From RPQJ01 sp963754125 (GTDB lineage: Bacteria; Pseudomonadota; Gammaproteobacteria; Steroidobacterales; Steroidobacteraceae), in the NCBI GenBank assembly GCA_963754125.1, contig CAVWEX010000001.1, positions 1 through 64,000 of the forward strand: a DNA stretch of 64,000 bases. Reading direction: 5' to 3'. The position numbers were made by a program, and so were the translations under genes. This document shows positions 38,939 to 51,183 of this stretch, piece by piece. The notes below the pieces were generated by a model. It ran no database searches. It had not been told where the DNA came from and worked only from the letters and a program-made list of their open reading frames with translations. How positions within the stretch are numbered: position 1 is the stretch's first letter; each line of letters opens with the position of its first letter.

Positions 38939-39409
38939 ATGCAACAGAAGTGCTCCACAGCCAGAGCCAGCCAGGCCGGCACGACCCTGATCGAGGTCCT
39001 GATCACCGTCATCCTCGTGTCCGTCGGCCTGCTGGGCCTCGCCGGCCTCCAGCTGACGACGGTGCAGAACACCAACAGCGCGGCCGAGCGCTTCGAGGCG
39101 ACCACGCTGGCCCGGGACATCCTCGAACGCATGCGGGCCAACCGGCATGCGGGCGCTGGCCGGCGGACTACGACCTGGCCATGGGCTGCGGCGCCGGCGG
39201 GCGCGGACCTGGCCGGCGACGACCTGGACGCCTGGATGGACGCGCTGGCGCGCTTGCCGAACGGCGACGGTGCCATCGACGTGACGACGGTGACGGCGGG
39301 TGTCGTCACGATCGAGGTGAAGTGGACGGATGCCTCGGACGACAACGCCGACATCAACGCCGACGGCGACCTCCGCGACATGTCGATCTTCCTGAGGACG
39401 GCCCTGTGA
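38939..39409 (+). CDS. pilV: Type IV pilus modification protein PilV
   Basis: A 156-residue minor pilin. QAGTTLIEVLITVILVSVGLLGLAGLQ is the prepilin leader and helix; NTNSAAERFEATTLARDILERMRANR is the PilV signature. A stretch at residues 70-87 (HAGAGRRTTTWPWAA) looks like two compensating indels where ...DYDLAMGCGA is expected in the other frame. The stop overlaps the pilW start as TGATG. Confidence 0.88.
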   Translation: MQQKCSTARASQAGTTLIEVLITVILVSVGLLGLAGLQLTTVQNTNSAAERFEATTLARDILERMRANRHAGAGRRTTTWPWAAAPAGADLAGDDLDAWMDALARLPNGDGAIDVTTVTAGVVTIEVKWTDASDDNADINADGDLRDMSIFLRTAL

Positions 39410-40455
39410 TGACGATCCGCACGAACCATAAGGCAGCGGAGGCGCGCCAGCGGGGCGTCGGCCTCGTGGAGATCATGATCTCGCTCACCCTGGGCCTGAT
39501 CGTCACCGGCGCCATCGTCCAGATCTACCTGACGACGAAGCGCCAGAACGACATGCAGACCAGCCTGACCGGCCGGCAGGAGTCCGCGCGCTTCGCCGCG
39601 CAGATCATCCAGCGGGATGCCCAGATGGCGGGCTTCCGCGGCTGCCTGCGGGACGTCGGCACGGTCGTGAATACGCTGAATACGCCCGACGACTTCCTCT
39701 ACGACTACGACCAGCACGTGGTCGGTTTCGAGAATGCTGGCGGCCTGCCGCCGTCCATCACGGATGTCGTCGCCGGCACGGACGTCCTCACCCTGCGGAC
39801 CGTGGACGACCCGGACATCGTCCTCACCGCCAACATGCCCACGTCGGCTTCCGATCCGGTCACGACGGCCGGCCTGGGCGTGGATCCGCCGCCCCTGGCG
39901 GACGGGGACATCGCGCTCCTGGCCGACTGCAGTGGAGCCGCCATCTTCCAGGTGAGTACCTACAACGATGCGACCGGAGCGATCGAGCACCTGCAGGGTG
40001 TGGGCGTGCCCGGCAACGCCAGCCTCAATTTCGGCACCATGCGCTTCAACGCGGGTGCCCCGGTCTACCGGATGCGCACCACCACCTACTTCATCCGCCA
40101 GAGCGACAGCGGCACCGGCCCGGCCCTCTGGCGCCGCGTCGGGCTCGCTGATCCCCAGGAGCTCGCGGAGGGCATCGAGAACATGCAGGTCCTCTATGGC
40201 GAGGACATCGACGCGAACCAGTCGCCGGACTTCTACCGCACCGCGGACGCCGTGGGCGACTGGAGCCAGGTCGTCAGCCTGCAGGTCGCCCTGCTGGCCG
40301 CGGGCACCCAGGACCGGGTGGCAGATGCCGACCCCAGGACGTTCAACCTTCTGGGCGTGGAAGTGGACCCCACGGCAGGCGGCGCCAATCCGTCCGACGG
40401 ACGGCTTCGCCGGGTGCTGACCTTCACCGTAGCCATGAGAAACCGAGTGTCATGA
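39409..40455 (+). CDS. pilW: Type IV pilus minor pilin PilW
   Basis: A 348-residue minor pilin. QRGVGLVEIMISLTLGLIVTGAIVQIYL is the leader and helix; ESARFAAQIIQRDAQMAGFRGC is the PilW-type region with a Cys pair partner later. The long beta-rich domain has TYFIRQSDSGTGPALWRR. Intact. The stop overlaps pilX as ATGA, so translation is coupled through the operon. Confidence 0.9.
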   Translation: MTIRTNHKAAEARQRGVGLVEIMISLTLGLIVTGAIVQIYLTTKRQNDMQTSLTGRQESARFAAQIIQRDAQMAGFRGCLRDVGTVVNTLNTPDDFLYDYDQHVVGFENAGGLPPSITDVVAGTDVLTLRTVDDPDIVLTANMPTSASDPVTTAGLGVDPPPLADGDIALLADCSGAAIFQVSTYNDATGAIEHLQGVGVPGNASLNFGTMRFNAGAPVYRMRTTTYFIRQSDSGTGPALWRRVGLADPQELAEGIENMQVLYGEDIDANQSPDFYRTADAVGDWSQVVSLQVALLAAGTQDRVADADPRTFNLLGVEVDPTAGGANPSDGRLRRVLTFTVAMRNRVS

Positions 40456-40995
40456 TCGGCAAGCCATTCATCTCCGGACTGAAGCCCCGGCGCGAAGCAG
40501 GCGCCGCGATGGTGATCGCACTGGTAATGCTCCTCGTCCTGACCCTGCTGGCCACTGCCAGCGCCCGGATGACGCTCATGGAGGAGCGCATGACGGGTAA
40601 CACCCAGGACCGGAACATCGCCTTCCAGGCCGCCGAGGCGGCCCTGCGCGCGGGCGAGGACCAGGCGCAACTGCCAACGCTGCCGGACTTCGATGCCAAC
40701 GAGGAAGGCCTCTACACGCCAAACGGCCCGGGCGACGATCCGGTCTGGGAAGAGCGTGGACTGGAGCGACGCCGACGACGTGTTCGTCTACGAGGAGCTC
40801 GAGGACGCGCCGGGCATCCTGTCGGAGGCCTCGGCCAGCTTCCTGGTCGAGCAGCTGCCGCGGGTGGTTGCGCCCGGGCAGAGCCTGGCGGTGGATACCA
40901 GCGTCGATGACGCCACGTTCTATCGGGTGACTGCGCGCGGCGTGGGTGTGAGCGGCAACGCCACGGTGACGCTGCAAACCACTTTCAAGCGTTGA
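40452..40995 (+). CDS. pilX: Type IV pilus assembly protein PilX (frameshifted)
   Basis: About 180 residues. EAGAAMVIALVMLLVLTLLATASA is the N-terminal membrane helix without a canonical Gly-Phe leader, as usual for PilX; RMTLMEERMTGNTQDRNIAFQAAEAALRAGE is the diagnostic segment. One extra base near 40752 separates the C-terminal half (DWSDADDVFVYEELEDAPG...). It lies between pilW and pilY1. Confidence 0.88.
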
Positions 40996-41032
40996 GATTG
41001 ACGACCAGTTGAGATCGGGTTGGAGAGAGAAC

Positions 41033-44000
41033 ATGGATAGTTCGAACCGGACAAGGATGTCCGCCCTTCTTGGCGGCCTGCTGCTGACGATCAGCCAGGC
41101 GGGGCAAGCGGTAACCATCGCGGAGACGCCGCTGTTCATCGCGACCAGCGTCACGCCCAACGTCATGCTGATCGTGGACAACTCCGGGTCCATGGAAAGC
41201 ATCATCTGGGACGAGGACTACGACCCCACGGTCACCTATCCGGACTGGAGTCCGACCCGTCTGGTGGGCGGCACCTGTGCCGGCGGCACCAATTTCGCCG
41301 AGGGGTGGACCTCGGTCACGGGCTCCGTCACCTGGTCCACGCTGGACACCTCCCGCTACCGCGGCACCTGCGATGGCGTGGCCGTGACCCCGGTCACCTG
41401 TGCCGCCGGCACGGCGCGGGGCGTCAGTGCGGACGGCCTGACGACCAAGTGCCTGACCCTGCCCTCTCCGGCGGGCGGCGCCGACCCGTTACGCGGGCAA
41501 CTACCTCAACTTCCTCTTCCAGACCTACGCGGGCGGCACCAACCTGACGGCCGGCCAGATCCCGAACGACTACCGGATGAACGTGGCCAAGAACGTGGCG
41601 ACGACCGTGGTCGATGAGAACGCCAACCTGCGGCTGGGACTCACGGCCTTCAATACTAACCAGGGAGGCCGGGTGTTACAGAACTGCGCGACGGGCAACA
41701 CGGCTGCCCTGAAAACGGACATCAGTGCCCTGACGCCATCCACCTGGACGCCGCTGGGCGAGGCGCTGTACGAAGTCACGCGCTACTTCCGTGGCCTGGA
41801 CGGCTACTACAACGACGTGGACTACGACAGCCCGATCCAGTACCGGTGCCAGAAGAACTTCGTCATCGTGATCACCGACGGCTATCCCACCCAGGACACG
41901 GACTTCCCGGCCGACGATCCGGCGGATCCGGACGGCCTGCTCCCCGATTGGGACGGCATAGCGACGCCCACCACCGCCGCCGAATACCCGAACTTCCTTT
42001 CGGGCTCCGACGGCTTCCAGCCCAGCGGCGTCAACACGGACGAGGGCTTTTCCCTCTACCTGGACGACATCGCCAAGTTCGCCTACGACATCGACCTGCG
42101 CACGGGCGAGGACGACGACACCGACGTCAGCTTCGACGAGGCGCCGTTCGAGCAGCAGAACCTGGTGACCTACACCGTGGGCTTCGCGGTGGCCAACCAG
42201 ATGATGGACGATGCGGCCACGAACGGAACGGGCCGGTACTACCAGGCCAACGATGAAGCCGAACTGACCGCGGCGCTGCAGGCGGCCCTCGCCGACATCG
42301 AGGCCCGCACCAGCTCCGCGGCCTCCGTGGCCACCAACTCCACCCGTCTCGCCTCCGACACCTTCATCTACCAGGCGCGCTTCTCGACCAGCGACTGGGG
42401 CGGCCAGCTGCTGGCCTATCCCATCGGTGCGGGTGGCGAGGTCGGCGTGCTGGCTGATGAGCCGGGTGCCGTGCCGGAGCTCCCTGGCCGGTCCGGCTGG
42501 GACGCGGCGCAGGAGATCCCGGCCGCGGGCAGCCGGAACATCTACACCTACGATCCTGCCACGAACTCCGGCATGGACTTCCAGTGGGCGTCCCTCACCG
42601 ATGACCAGCGGACCGAGCTGGATGGCGACGGGAACGGCGAGAAGCGCCTGGAGTACCTGCGCGGCGACCAGCAGTTCGAGACCCCGAATGCGCCGGGTTT
42701 CCGCCGCCGGAGCTCGATACTCGGCGACATCATCAATTCGGACCCCGCCTACGTCGGCAAGCAGAACTACGGTTTCGAGCTCCTGCCGGGCGACGAGGGC
42801 TCCACCTACAAGGCCTACCGGAAGAGCTCTGCCTACCAGGACCGGACGCCGATGGTGTACGTCGCCTCGAACGACGGCATGCTGCACGGCTTCAGTGCCA
42901 CGACCGGGGCCGAGCTGCTGGCCTTCGTGCCCAACGCGGTCTACCCGGAGCTGACCGCCTACAGCGACACCAGCTTCAACCTCAACCACCGGCTGATCAA
43001 CGACGGCACGCCGCGGGCGCTGGATGCCTACATCGGCGGCGCCTGGGGAACGGTTCTCGTCGGCACCCTCGGTGGTGGTGGCAAGGGCGTCTATGCCCTC
43101 AACGTCACCAACCCGGACGGCTTCGACGAGAGCGACGTCCTGTGGGAATTCACGTCGGAAGACGACTCCAACATGGGCGTTGCGATCCCGGAGGCCACGA
43201 TCGGCCGGATGTACAACGGCATGTGGGCAGCCGTCGTGGCCAACGGCTACAACAGCGGGGGCAACGCGACCCTCTTCATCCTGGACCTGGCGACCGGCGA
43301 CAAGCTTGCCGAGCTCGACACCGGCGTGGGCGATGACAACGGCCTGTCGAGCCCGACGCCCGTGGACGTGGACGGTGACCGCATCACCGACTACATCTAT
43401 GCCGGCGATCTCAAGGGCAACATGTGGAAGTTCGACGTCACGAGCGACGACCCGGCTGACTGGGAAGTGGCGTTCGAAGGTGAGCCGCTGTACACGGCCT
43501 GCAGTGAGGACCCCTGCACGGACGACAACCGCCAGCCCATCACGGCGCGACCCGAGGTCGGCATCAGTCCGCCGGCCGGCTACTTCGTCTACTTCGGCAC
43601 CGGCCGCTACTTCGCCGTCGGCGACAACGGAGTGGGTACCGGGGACAACACGGTCTATGCGATCCGCGACAAGAACGCGAAGGGCACGCCCTCGCCGGTC
43701 CTGCCGACAGCCGGGAGGAGCACCCTGCTGGAACAGGTCATCGAGACGGAACAGCTGATCACGTTCGGAGCCTATCGCGAGTGGATCCGCACCTCGTCCA
43801 AGAACACGATCTCCGACTACCAGGACGGCTGGTACCTGGACCTGCCCACCACCGGCGAGCGCCAGGTCAGCAACACCCTGCTGCGGGCGGGGCGGCTGAT
43901 CTTCACCACCGTGATTCCGTCCGGTGATCAGTGCTCCGCCGGCGGCGAGTCCTGGCTGATGGAGATCGACGCCCTGACGGGTTCGCGTCTCACGGAATCG

Positions 44001-44255
44001 CCCTTCGACTTCAATCGTGACAGGGCCTTCGACATCAAGGACTGGGTGCCGAAGGATCCCAACGATCCGGATGGCGAGAAGATCCCCGCCAGCGGCCGCA
44101 AGGGCTCCCAGGGCATCATGAAGGGCCTTGGCATCGTGGCCGACGGCGACACCATTGAGTACAAGTACGGTTCGGGCAGCCTCGGTGGCATCGACACCAC
44201 CATCGAGAGTGCCGGCCGGCTGCGGGGCCGCCAGTCATGGCGCGAGATCCAGTGA
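41033..44255 (+). CDS. pilY1: PilY1, type IV pilus tip adhesin/regulator (frameshifted once)
   Basis: About 1,073 residues. After a signal peptide (ALLGGLLLTISQAGQA) comes a von Willebrand A-like domain with the MIDAS motif DNSGSM and IVITDGYP. The C-terminal beta-propeller starts around residue 550 (YVASNDGMLHGFSATTGAEL, FILDLATGDKLAEL) and carries the calcium loop DVDGDRITD. One extra base near 41490. PilY1 sits at the pilus tip, links pilus extension to adhesion, and is assembled with the minor pilins encoded upstream. Confidence 0.93.
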
Positions 44256-44266
44256 GGAGTGACAGC

Positions 44267-44557
44267 ATGCGCAAGGCAGTACTGACCGCGGCACTGGCGT
44301 CCCTGGGACTGTCGGCGCAGGCCGCAACCCCGCCGGAGACGGTGGCCGCCCGGATCGAGACGGTCAGCCCGGCAAGCCGGGAGTTCGTCGCCGACGGGAT
44401 GACCTGGGCATTGTCCAGCACGGCCGCCGTCCGGATCCCGGGCGTGGCCCGCGCGTCGCTCCGGGACCTTCAGCCCGGCATGCACGTCCGCCTGGTGCTG
44501 GTGCCCACGGATGGCGAGGTCACGGTAGTCAGCAGCATCACGGTGCTGCCGGATTGA
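44267..44557 (+). CDS. Small periplasmic protein between pilY1 and pilE (PilY2-like by position)
   Basis: A 96-residue exported protein with signal MRKAVLTAALASLGLSAQA. The mature part is a short beta-rich domain (ARIETVSPASREFVADG, LRDLQPGMHVRLVLV, EVTVVSSITVLP). It has GAGGAG 7 bases before ATG 44267. In Pseudomonas a small gene, pilY2, lies at the same place; I see no sequence proof of homology. Intact. Confidence 0.65.
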   Translation: MRKAVLTAALASLGLSAQAATPPETVAARIETVSPASREFVADGMTWALSSTAAVRIPGVARASLRDLQPGMHVRLVLVPTDGEVTVVSSITVLPD

Positions 44558-44583
44558 ACGCGGTGGCATTAGGGAGAACACAG

Positions 44584-44997
44584 ATGCACGTCCACGCGCC
44601 GAACCGGGGCTTCACCCTCGTCGAGCTGTTGATCGTCATGATCATCGCCAGCGTGCTGGCGATGATCGCGGTGCCGAGCTACCAGGCCAGCGTGATCAAG
44701 AGCCGGCGCGCCGACGGCAGGGTGGTGCTGAACGACACGGCCCAGCGCCTGGAGCGGTGTTACACCCAGTTCGGTTCCTACGATGCGGGCGATTGCGCCA
44801 TCGCGGATGAAGAGGAGATCACGTCCCAGGAAGGGTTCTACGTCCTGACCGTGGACGTCCAGGACGCGGCGAACTACGAGCTTACCGCCGCCCCCGCCGG
44901 GCCCCAGGCCGATGACGAGGACTGCGGCAGCCTCAGCCTGACCAATACGGGCGAGCGGACCATCACGGGGGACGGCGACATCGAGCGTTGCTGGTAG
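44584..44997 (+). CDS. pilE: Type IV pilin PilE
   Basis: A 137-residue minor pilin. NRGFTLVELLIVMIIASVLAMIAVPSYQ is a textbook prepilin leader and helix; ADGRVVLNDTAQRLERCYTQFGSYD is the PilE signature. A C-terminal Cys pair (DEDCGSLSL, IERCW) forms the D-region. Intact; last gene of the minor pilin operon, followed by a GC hairpin. Confidence 0.92.
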   Translation: MHVHAPNRGFTLVELLIVMIIASVLAMIAVPSYQASVIKSRRADGRVVLNDTAQRLERCYTQFGSYDAGDCAIADEEEITSQEGFYVLTVDVQDAANYELTAAPAGPQADDEDCGSLSLTNTGERTITGDGDIERCW

Positions 44998-45013
44998 GCG
45001 GCGTCCCGCCGCC
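44997..45013. terminator. GC-rich hairpin between convergent pilE and ridA-like genes
   Basis: GGCGGCG and CGCCGCC form a perfect 7-base stem around three bases, right after the pilE stop. No T-run follows, so intrinsic termination is only possible. Confidence 0.35.
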
Positions 45014-45015
45014 GG

Positions 45016-45402
45016 TCAGGGCACGTAGGCGTCTGCCTCGATCTCCACGAGTATCTCCGGGCTGATCAGCTTCGCGACCTCGACCATCGCGGTGGCCGGC
45101 CGGATCTCGCCGAACACCTCGCCGTGGGCCCGGCCCACGTCCTCCCAGCGACTGATGTCGGTGAGGTAGATCCGGGTGCGGACCACGTGCTCCGGGCCTG
45201 CGCCGACGGCGGCGAGGGCCTTGCTGATGTTCGCCAGGATCTGGCGGGTCTGGGCGTAGGGATCGTCGATGCCCACGATGTTGCCGTCGGGCCCGCTGGC
45301 CGTGGTTCCCGACACGTAGATGAATGGGCCGGTCCGGACCGCGCGCGAGTACCCGATGATCGGTTCCCACTTGCTGCCCGTCGAGTGATTGATGCGTTCC
45401 AT
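45016..45402 (-). CDS. RidA/YjgF-family protein
   Basis: A 128-residue protein of the Rid family, which hydrolyses reactive enamine/imine intermediates in many members. YSRAVRTGPFIYVSGTTA, YAQTRQILANISKAL, VVRTRIYLTDI and PATAMVEVAKL are the conserved blocks; the Arg in VVRTRIYLTD is the catalytic arginine of active members. ATG at 45402. Intact. It lies 20 bases downstream of a DUF255 gene on the same strand. Confidence 0.9.
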   Translation of the reverse strand: MERINHSTGSKWEPIIGYSRAVRTGPFIYVSGTTASGPDGNIVGIDDPYAQTRQILANISKALAAVGAGPEHVVRTRIYLTDISRWEDVGRAHGEVFGEIRPATAMVEVAKLISPEILVEIEADAYVP

Positions 45403-45422
45403 GGTGTCTTTCCGTTGCAGGT

Positions 45423-47507
<2,085 letters not shown>

Positions 47508-47535
47508 TACCCGATTTCCGGCCGATTTCGGTACC

Positions 47536-48564
47536 ATGCCGGCCATGCAGATCGGCCCGCACCGCATCGACCCGCCCGTGATCCTCGCGCCCATGGCCGG
47601 CGTCACCGACAAGCCCTTTCGCCAGCTGTGCCGGCGCCTCGGGGCCGGCCTCGCCGTGTCCGAGATGACGACGTCGGAGCCGCGGCTCTGGGGCACGCGC
47701 AAGTCCCGGCTGCGGATGGACCACGCGGACGAGCCCGGACCCGTCAGCGTGCAGCTGGCCGGCACCGACCCGCAGGTCCTCGCCAACGCCGCGCGCCACA
47801 ACGTGGCGCAGGGCGCGCAGATCATCGACCTCAACATGGGGTGCCCGGCGAAGAAGGTGTGCAGCGTCGCCGCGGGCTCGGCATTGCTGCGGGACGAGGA
47901 GCTCGTCGGGCGGATCCTCGCGGCCGTCGTCGAGGCGGTGGACGTGCCGGTCACCCTGAAGATCCGCACGGGCTATTCCCGCGCGGAGCGCAATGCCGTC
48001 CGGGTAGCGCGCATCGCCGAGGACTCGGGCGTTGCCGCCATCGCCGTGCACGGCCGCACGCGGGAAGACTTCTTCACGGGCGAGGCGGAGTACGACAGCG
48101 CGGCGCGCGTGAAGTCCGCCGTCCGCATTCCGGTCATCGTCAATGGCGACGTGGACAGCCCGGAGAAGGCGGCGGCGGTGCTGCGCGCCACCGGGTGCGA
48201 CGCGCTCATGCTCGGCCGTCCGGCGCTCGGGCGGCCGTGGATCTTCCGCGAGATGGCCCACTACCTGGCGACGGGAGCAGTTGCCCGCCGCCCGGAGCCG
48301 GGCGAAGTCCGGGAGATCCTGCTCGGCCACCTGGCGGCCCTGCACGATTTCTACGGCGAGTACCTGGGCGTCCGGATCGCCCGCAAGCACCTGGGTTGGT
48401 ACTGCCGGGAGCTGCCCGGCGGGCCGGCTTTCCGGGCTGCCGTGAACCGGGCCGAATCGGCCGCGGCCCAGGTGGATCTCACCCGCGTTTTCCTGCAGGG
48501 CCCGGCGGAGCCCCGGGGGGACGCGGCTCCGCCGGGCGACGTCAGGCCGCCGTGGGCGGCCTGA
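47536..48564 (+). CDS. dusB: tRNA-dihydrouridine synthase B
   Basis: A 342-residue FMN enzyme that reduces uridines in the tRNA D-loop. LAPMAGVTDKPFRQLCRRLGA opens the barrel; NMGCPAKKVC contains the catalytic Cys; KIRTGY, IAVHGRTREDFFTG and VNGDVDSPEKAAAVL follow, then RKHLGWYCRELPG in the helical domain. ATG at 47536 is used; 47545 is possible. Intact. In many gammaproteobacteria dusB precedes fis, but here a convergent TonB receptor follows. Confidence 0.95.
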   Translation: MPAMQIGPHRIDPPVILAPMAGVTDKPFRQLCRRLGAGLAVSEMTTSEPRLWGTRKSRLRMDHADEPGPVSVQLAGTDPQVLANAARHNVAQGAQIIDLNMGCPAKKVCSVAAGSALLRDEELVGRILAAVVEAVDVPVTLKIRTGYSRAERNAVRVARIAEDSGVAAIAVHGRTREDFFTGEAEYDSAARVKSAVRIPVIVNGDVDSPEKAAAVLRATGCDALMLGRPALGRPWIFREMAHYLATGAVARRPEPGEVREILLGHLAALHDFYGEYLGVRIARKHLGWYCRELPGGPAFRAAVNRAESAAAQVDLTRVFLQGPAEPRGDAAPPGDVRPPWAA

Positions 48565-48574
48565 CGGCAGGTTC

Positions 48575-51142
48575 CTAGAATTCGCCGAAACGGTAGGTCG
48601 CCCGGACGCCAACTACGCGCGGTGGCGGGAGGAAGGCGAAGATGACTCGTCCCGCGGCTGCGCGCCGCTCCCGCCGTACATGCCGTCGCGGAAGTCCTGG
48701 TAGCGCTGGGCCCAGCGGACCGTCTCGTCGTCGAAGAGGTTGTCGGCGTAGAGCTGCACCGACCAGGCATCGGCCTGGATGCCCACCTGCAGGTCGACGA
48801 TGGTGTTGGCTTCCACGTAGGCGGTCCTGATCTGGTCGGCCAGGGCGCGCTTGCCGTCGTACTGGACGGTGGCGTTCACGAACCAGTCGAGATCGCCGCT
48901 CAGCGGCGCGGTGTAGTCGCCGCTGCAGCGGTCGCGGAGTGCTCCGGCACACCGATGATCCCGGCGCCGCTGCAGTCGCCCTCGGCGTTGCCGCAGATGG
49001 CCACGTCCTTGCGGGTGGGAATGCCGATGGGGAGTCTTCATCCGCGCCGTCAAGCCGCGGATGTCAGGTGTAGTTGAAGTCCGTCCACTCCGCATCGGTG
49101 TAGGCGTAGGCCAGGCGCAGCGTCAGCTCATCGATGGGATGCCACAGCAGGTCCAGCTCGAGGCCCTTGGTTTCGGCGCGCCGGCATTGACGACGCCGGC
49201 CGAGGGGAAGCGCCGACTGGGCGTCTTGGGATGGTGATGCCCACCTGTCGGTCCGAATAGTCGTTGAAGAACAGCGCGCCGTTGGCCTGCAGCCGGCCGT
49301 CGAGCCACTGGGTCTTGCCGCCCAGTTCGTAGCCCCACAGCTGCTCCTGGTCGATCCGTGCGCAGCTGCGGGACGGCGAACTGGGCGGTGCCGAAGCCCG
49401 CCGGCTTCGTGCCCTTGGCGGCCGACGCATACACAAGGACGTCGTCCGTGAGCTTGTAGTCCACGGCAAAGCGGGGATTGATGGTGTCGGAAGTCTGGCT
49501 GTCGGTGGCCGGCAGCGGGTACTGGACCACCGGCCGGTTGAGGAAGTCCGGGTCCAGGGCGAGTAGCGCCTGGCCAACCCGGTCCACGGTGGTGTTGGTG
49601 GACACGGTCGATCTCGTCCCGGATGTAGCGGGCCTCGGCGGTCACCCGGAGCTGGTCGGTGATGTCGTAGCCCACGAGGGCGAACATCGAATAGCTGTCG
49701 TGTCCCGGTGCGTCTCCTTGGGAAGGGCCCCGAGCCGCACGGAGTCCCGGTAGTTGCAGGCGGCGTCCAGGGGCTCGGTGGCAGGGCAGTAGGTCGGGAA
49801 TGCCTCGGCAATATTCGGGGCATTCAGCCAGAACAGGGAGCGGTCGTAGTTGTCTGTCCGGTCCCAGAAGCCCGACGCGCCGACGAGCCAGCGGCCCCGG
49901 TCCCAGTTGCTGGACTCCACCGTGAATTCCTGCTCGATGTACTGGGTGTCGGTGCTGTCCAGGTAGTCGTTGTCCAGCGAACCGTAGGAGCTGGCTCCCG
50001 ACCGGACGAAGGGGGTGCCCACGCCGTCCTGGAAGTCGACATCCTCGTGCAGGAATGCGTCATTGGTCAGCAGGCTCGTCTGGGACTTGAACGTCACCGT
50101 CTCGCCCGTCCAGTCGGCCTTGACGTAGCGCGAGCCAGGTGTTGTCCGAACTCCCCGCGAATGGCGCGTCATTGCGCTGGGAGCGGGACAGGGCCACGTC
50201 GTTCTCGTTTACGCTGCCAACGGTGCCGAGCCACTGGCCAAAGTCCATGACGAGGTTTTCCGTGAAGTCCGGCGCCGTGCCGGGCGGCAGGGCCACGCCG
50301 TCCTTGTAGAAGGTGTTGCTGGGACCGACCTTGGCAACCGCGCGCGGGTCTGACTCATTCTCCGAGATAGACTGATCGCTGGCGAGGACGTTGACGGACT
50401 CGCTCGGCGTCCACAGCGCAGCGAGTCGCAGGCCGTTGCTCTCCCCGCCGCCAAGGCCGACGTTGGCGACCGGGTCGGTGGGGTTGTGGTTGCTGTAGTA
50501 GCCATCGCTGCTGTAGGTGCCGGCGTTCAGGCTGAGGGCAAGCGTGTCGGCGACGACGGGGCCGGAAATCGAGCCGCGCACGTCATAGATCGTGTAGTTG
50601 GCTGCGATGTCGCCCGAGGTGTTGATGACCAGGCCGTCCATCGACGGCTTCCGGGTGATGTAGTTGATGGCGCCGGCGAAAGCGTTGCGGCCGTAGAGGG
50701 CGGACTGGGGCCCCTTGACGACCTCCACCCGCTCCAGGTCGAGGAGGCGGGAGTTCAACAGCGAGGACCCGCCGCCGGAAGTCACGTTCTCGCCCGAGAC
50801 GTCCACCCCGTCCACGAGGATGGCAACGCTGGTGCGGCCCCGGGAGCTGTTGATGCCCCGGATCGAGATGCGCGTGTCAGCCGCCGAGAACGCCTGGTCG
50901 AACTGCACGCCCGGAATCAGCGCGACCACGTCGGCTGTCGACGACAGCCCCAGCTTCTCGATGGTGGCGGAATCGAACGCCGCGACGGACAACGGGATGT
51001 CCTGGAGGCTCTCTTCGGTCTTGCGGCTGGTGACGACGATCTCCTCGATCTGCGCCCAGCCGGCCACCGGCGCCAGGGAGGCAGGCAGGGCGACAAATGC
51101 CGTCGCTGCTGCCGCCAGATATTTAGTACGCCGAAACGTCAT
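48575..51142 (-). CDS. TonB-dependent outer-membrane receptor (frameshifted)
   Basis: About 850 residues. Signal peptide (LAAAATAFVALPASLAPVAGWA) and a plug starting IEEIVVTSRKTEESLQDIP, which includes the TonB box region, then VSGENVTSGGGSSLL, RVEVVKGPQSALYGRNAFAG and the 22-strand barrel; the end RVVGVRATYRFGEF has the terminal Phe. Frameshifts near 50130, 49700, 49605, 49370, 49220, 49180, 49065, 49010, 48940 and 48660. The substrate is not evident. It lies 41 bases after a PKD-domain lipoprotein gene and is probably in one transcript with it. Confidence 0.88.
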
Positions 51143-51183
51143 CGTCTTGCCCCTGCATTGGTGGAGGGTGAACGGTACGTGGG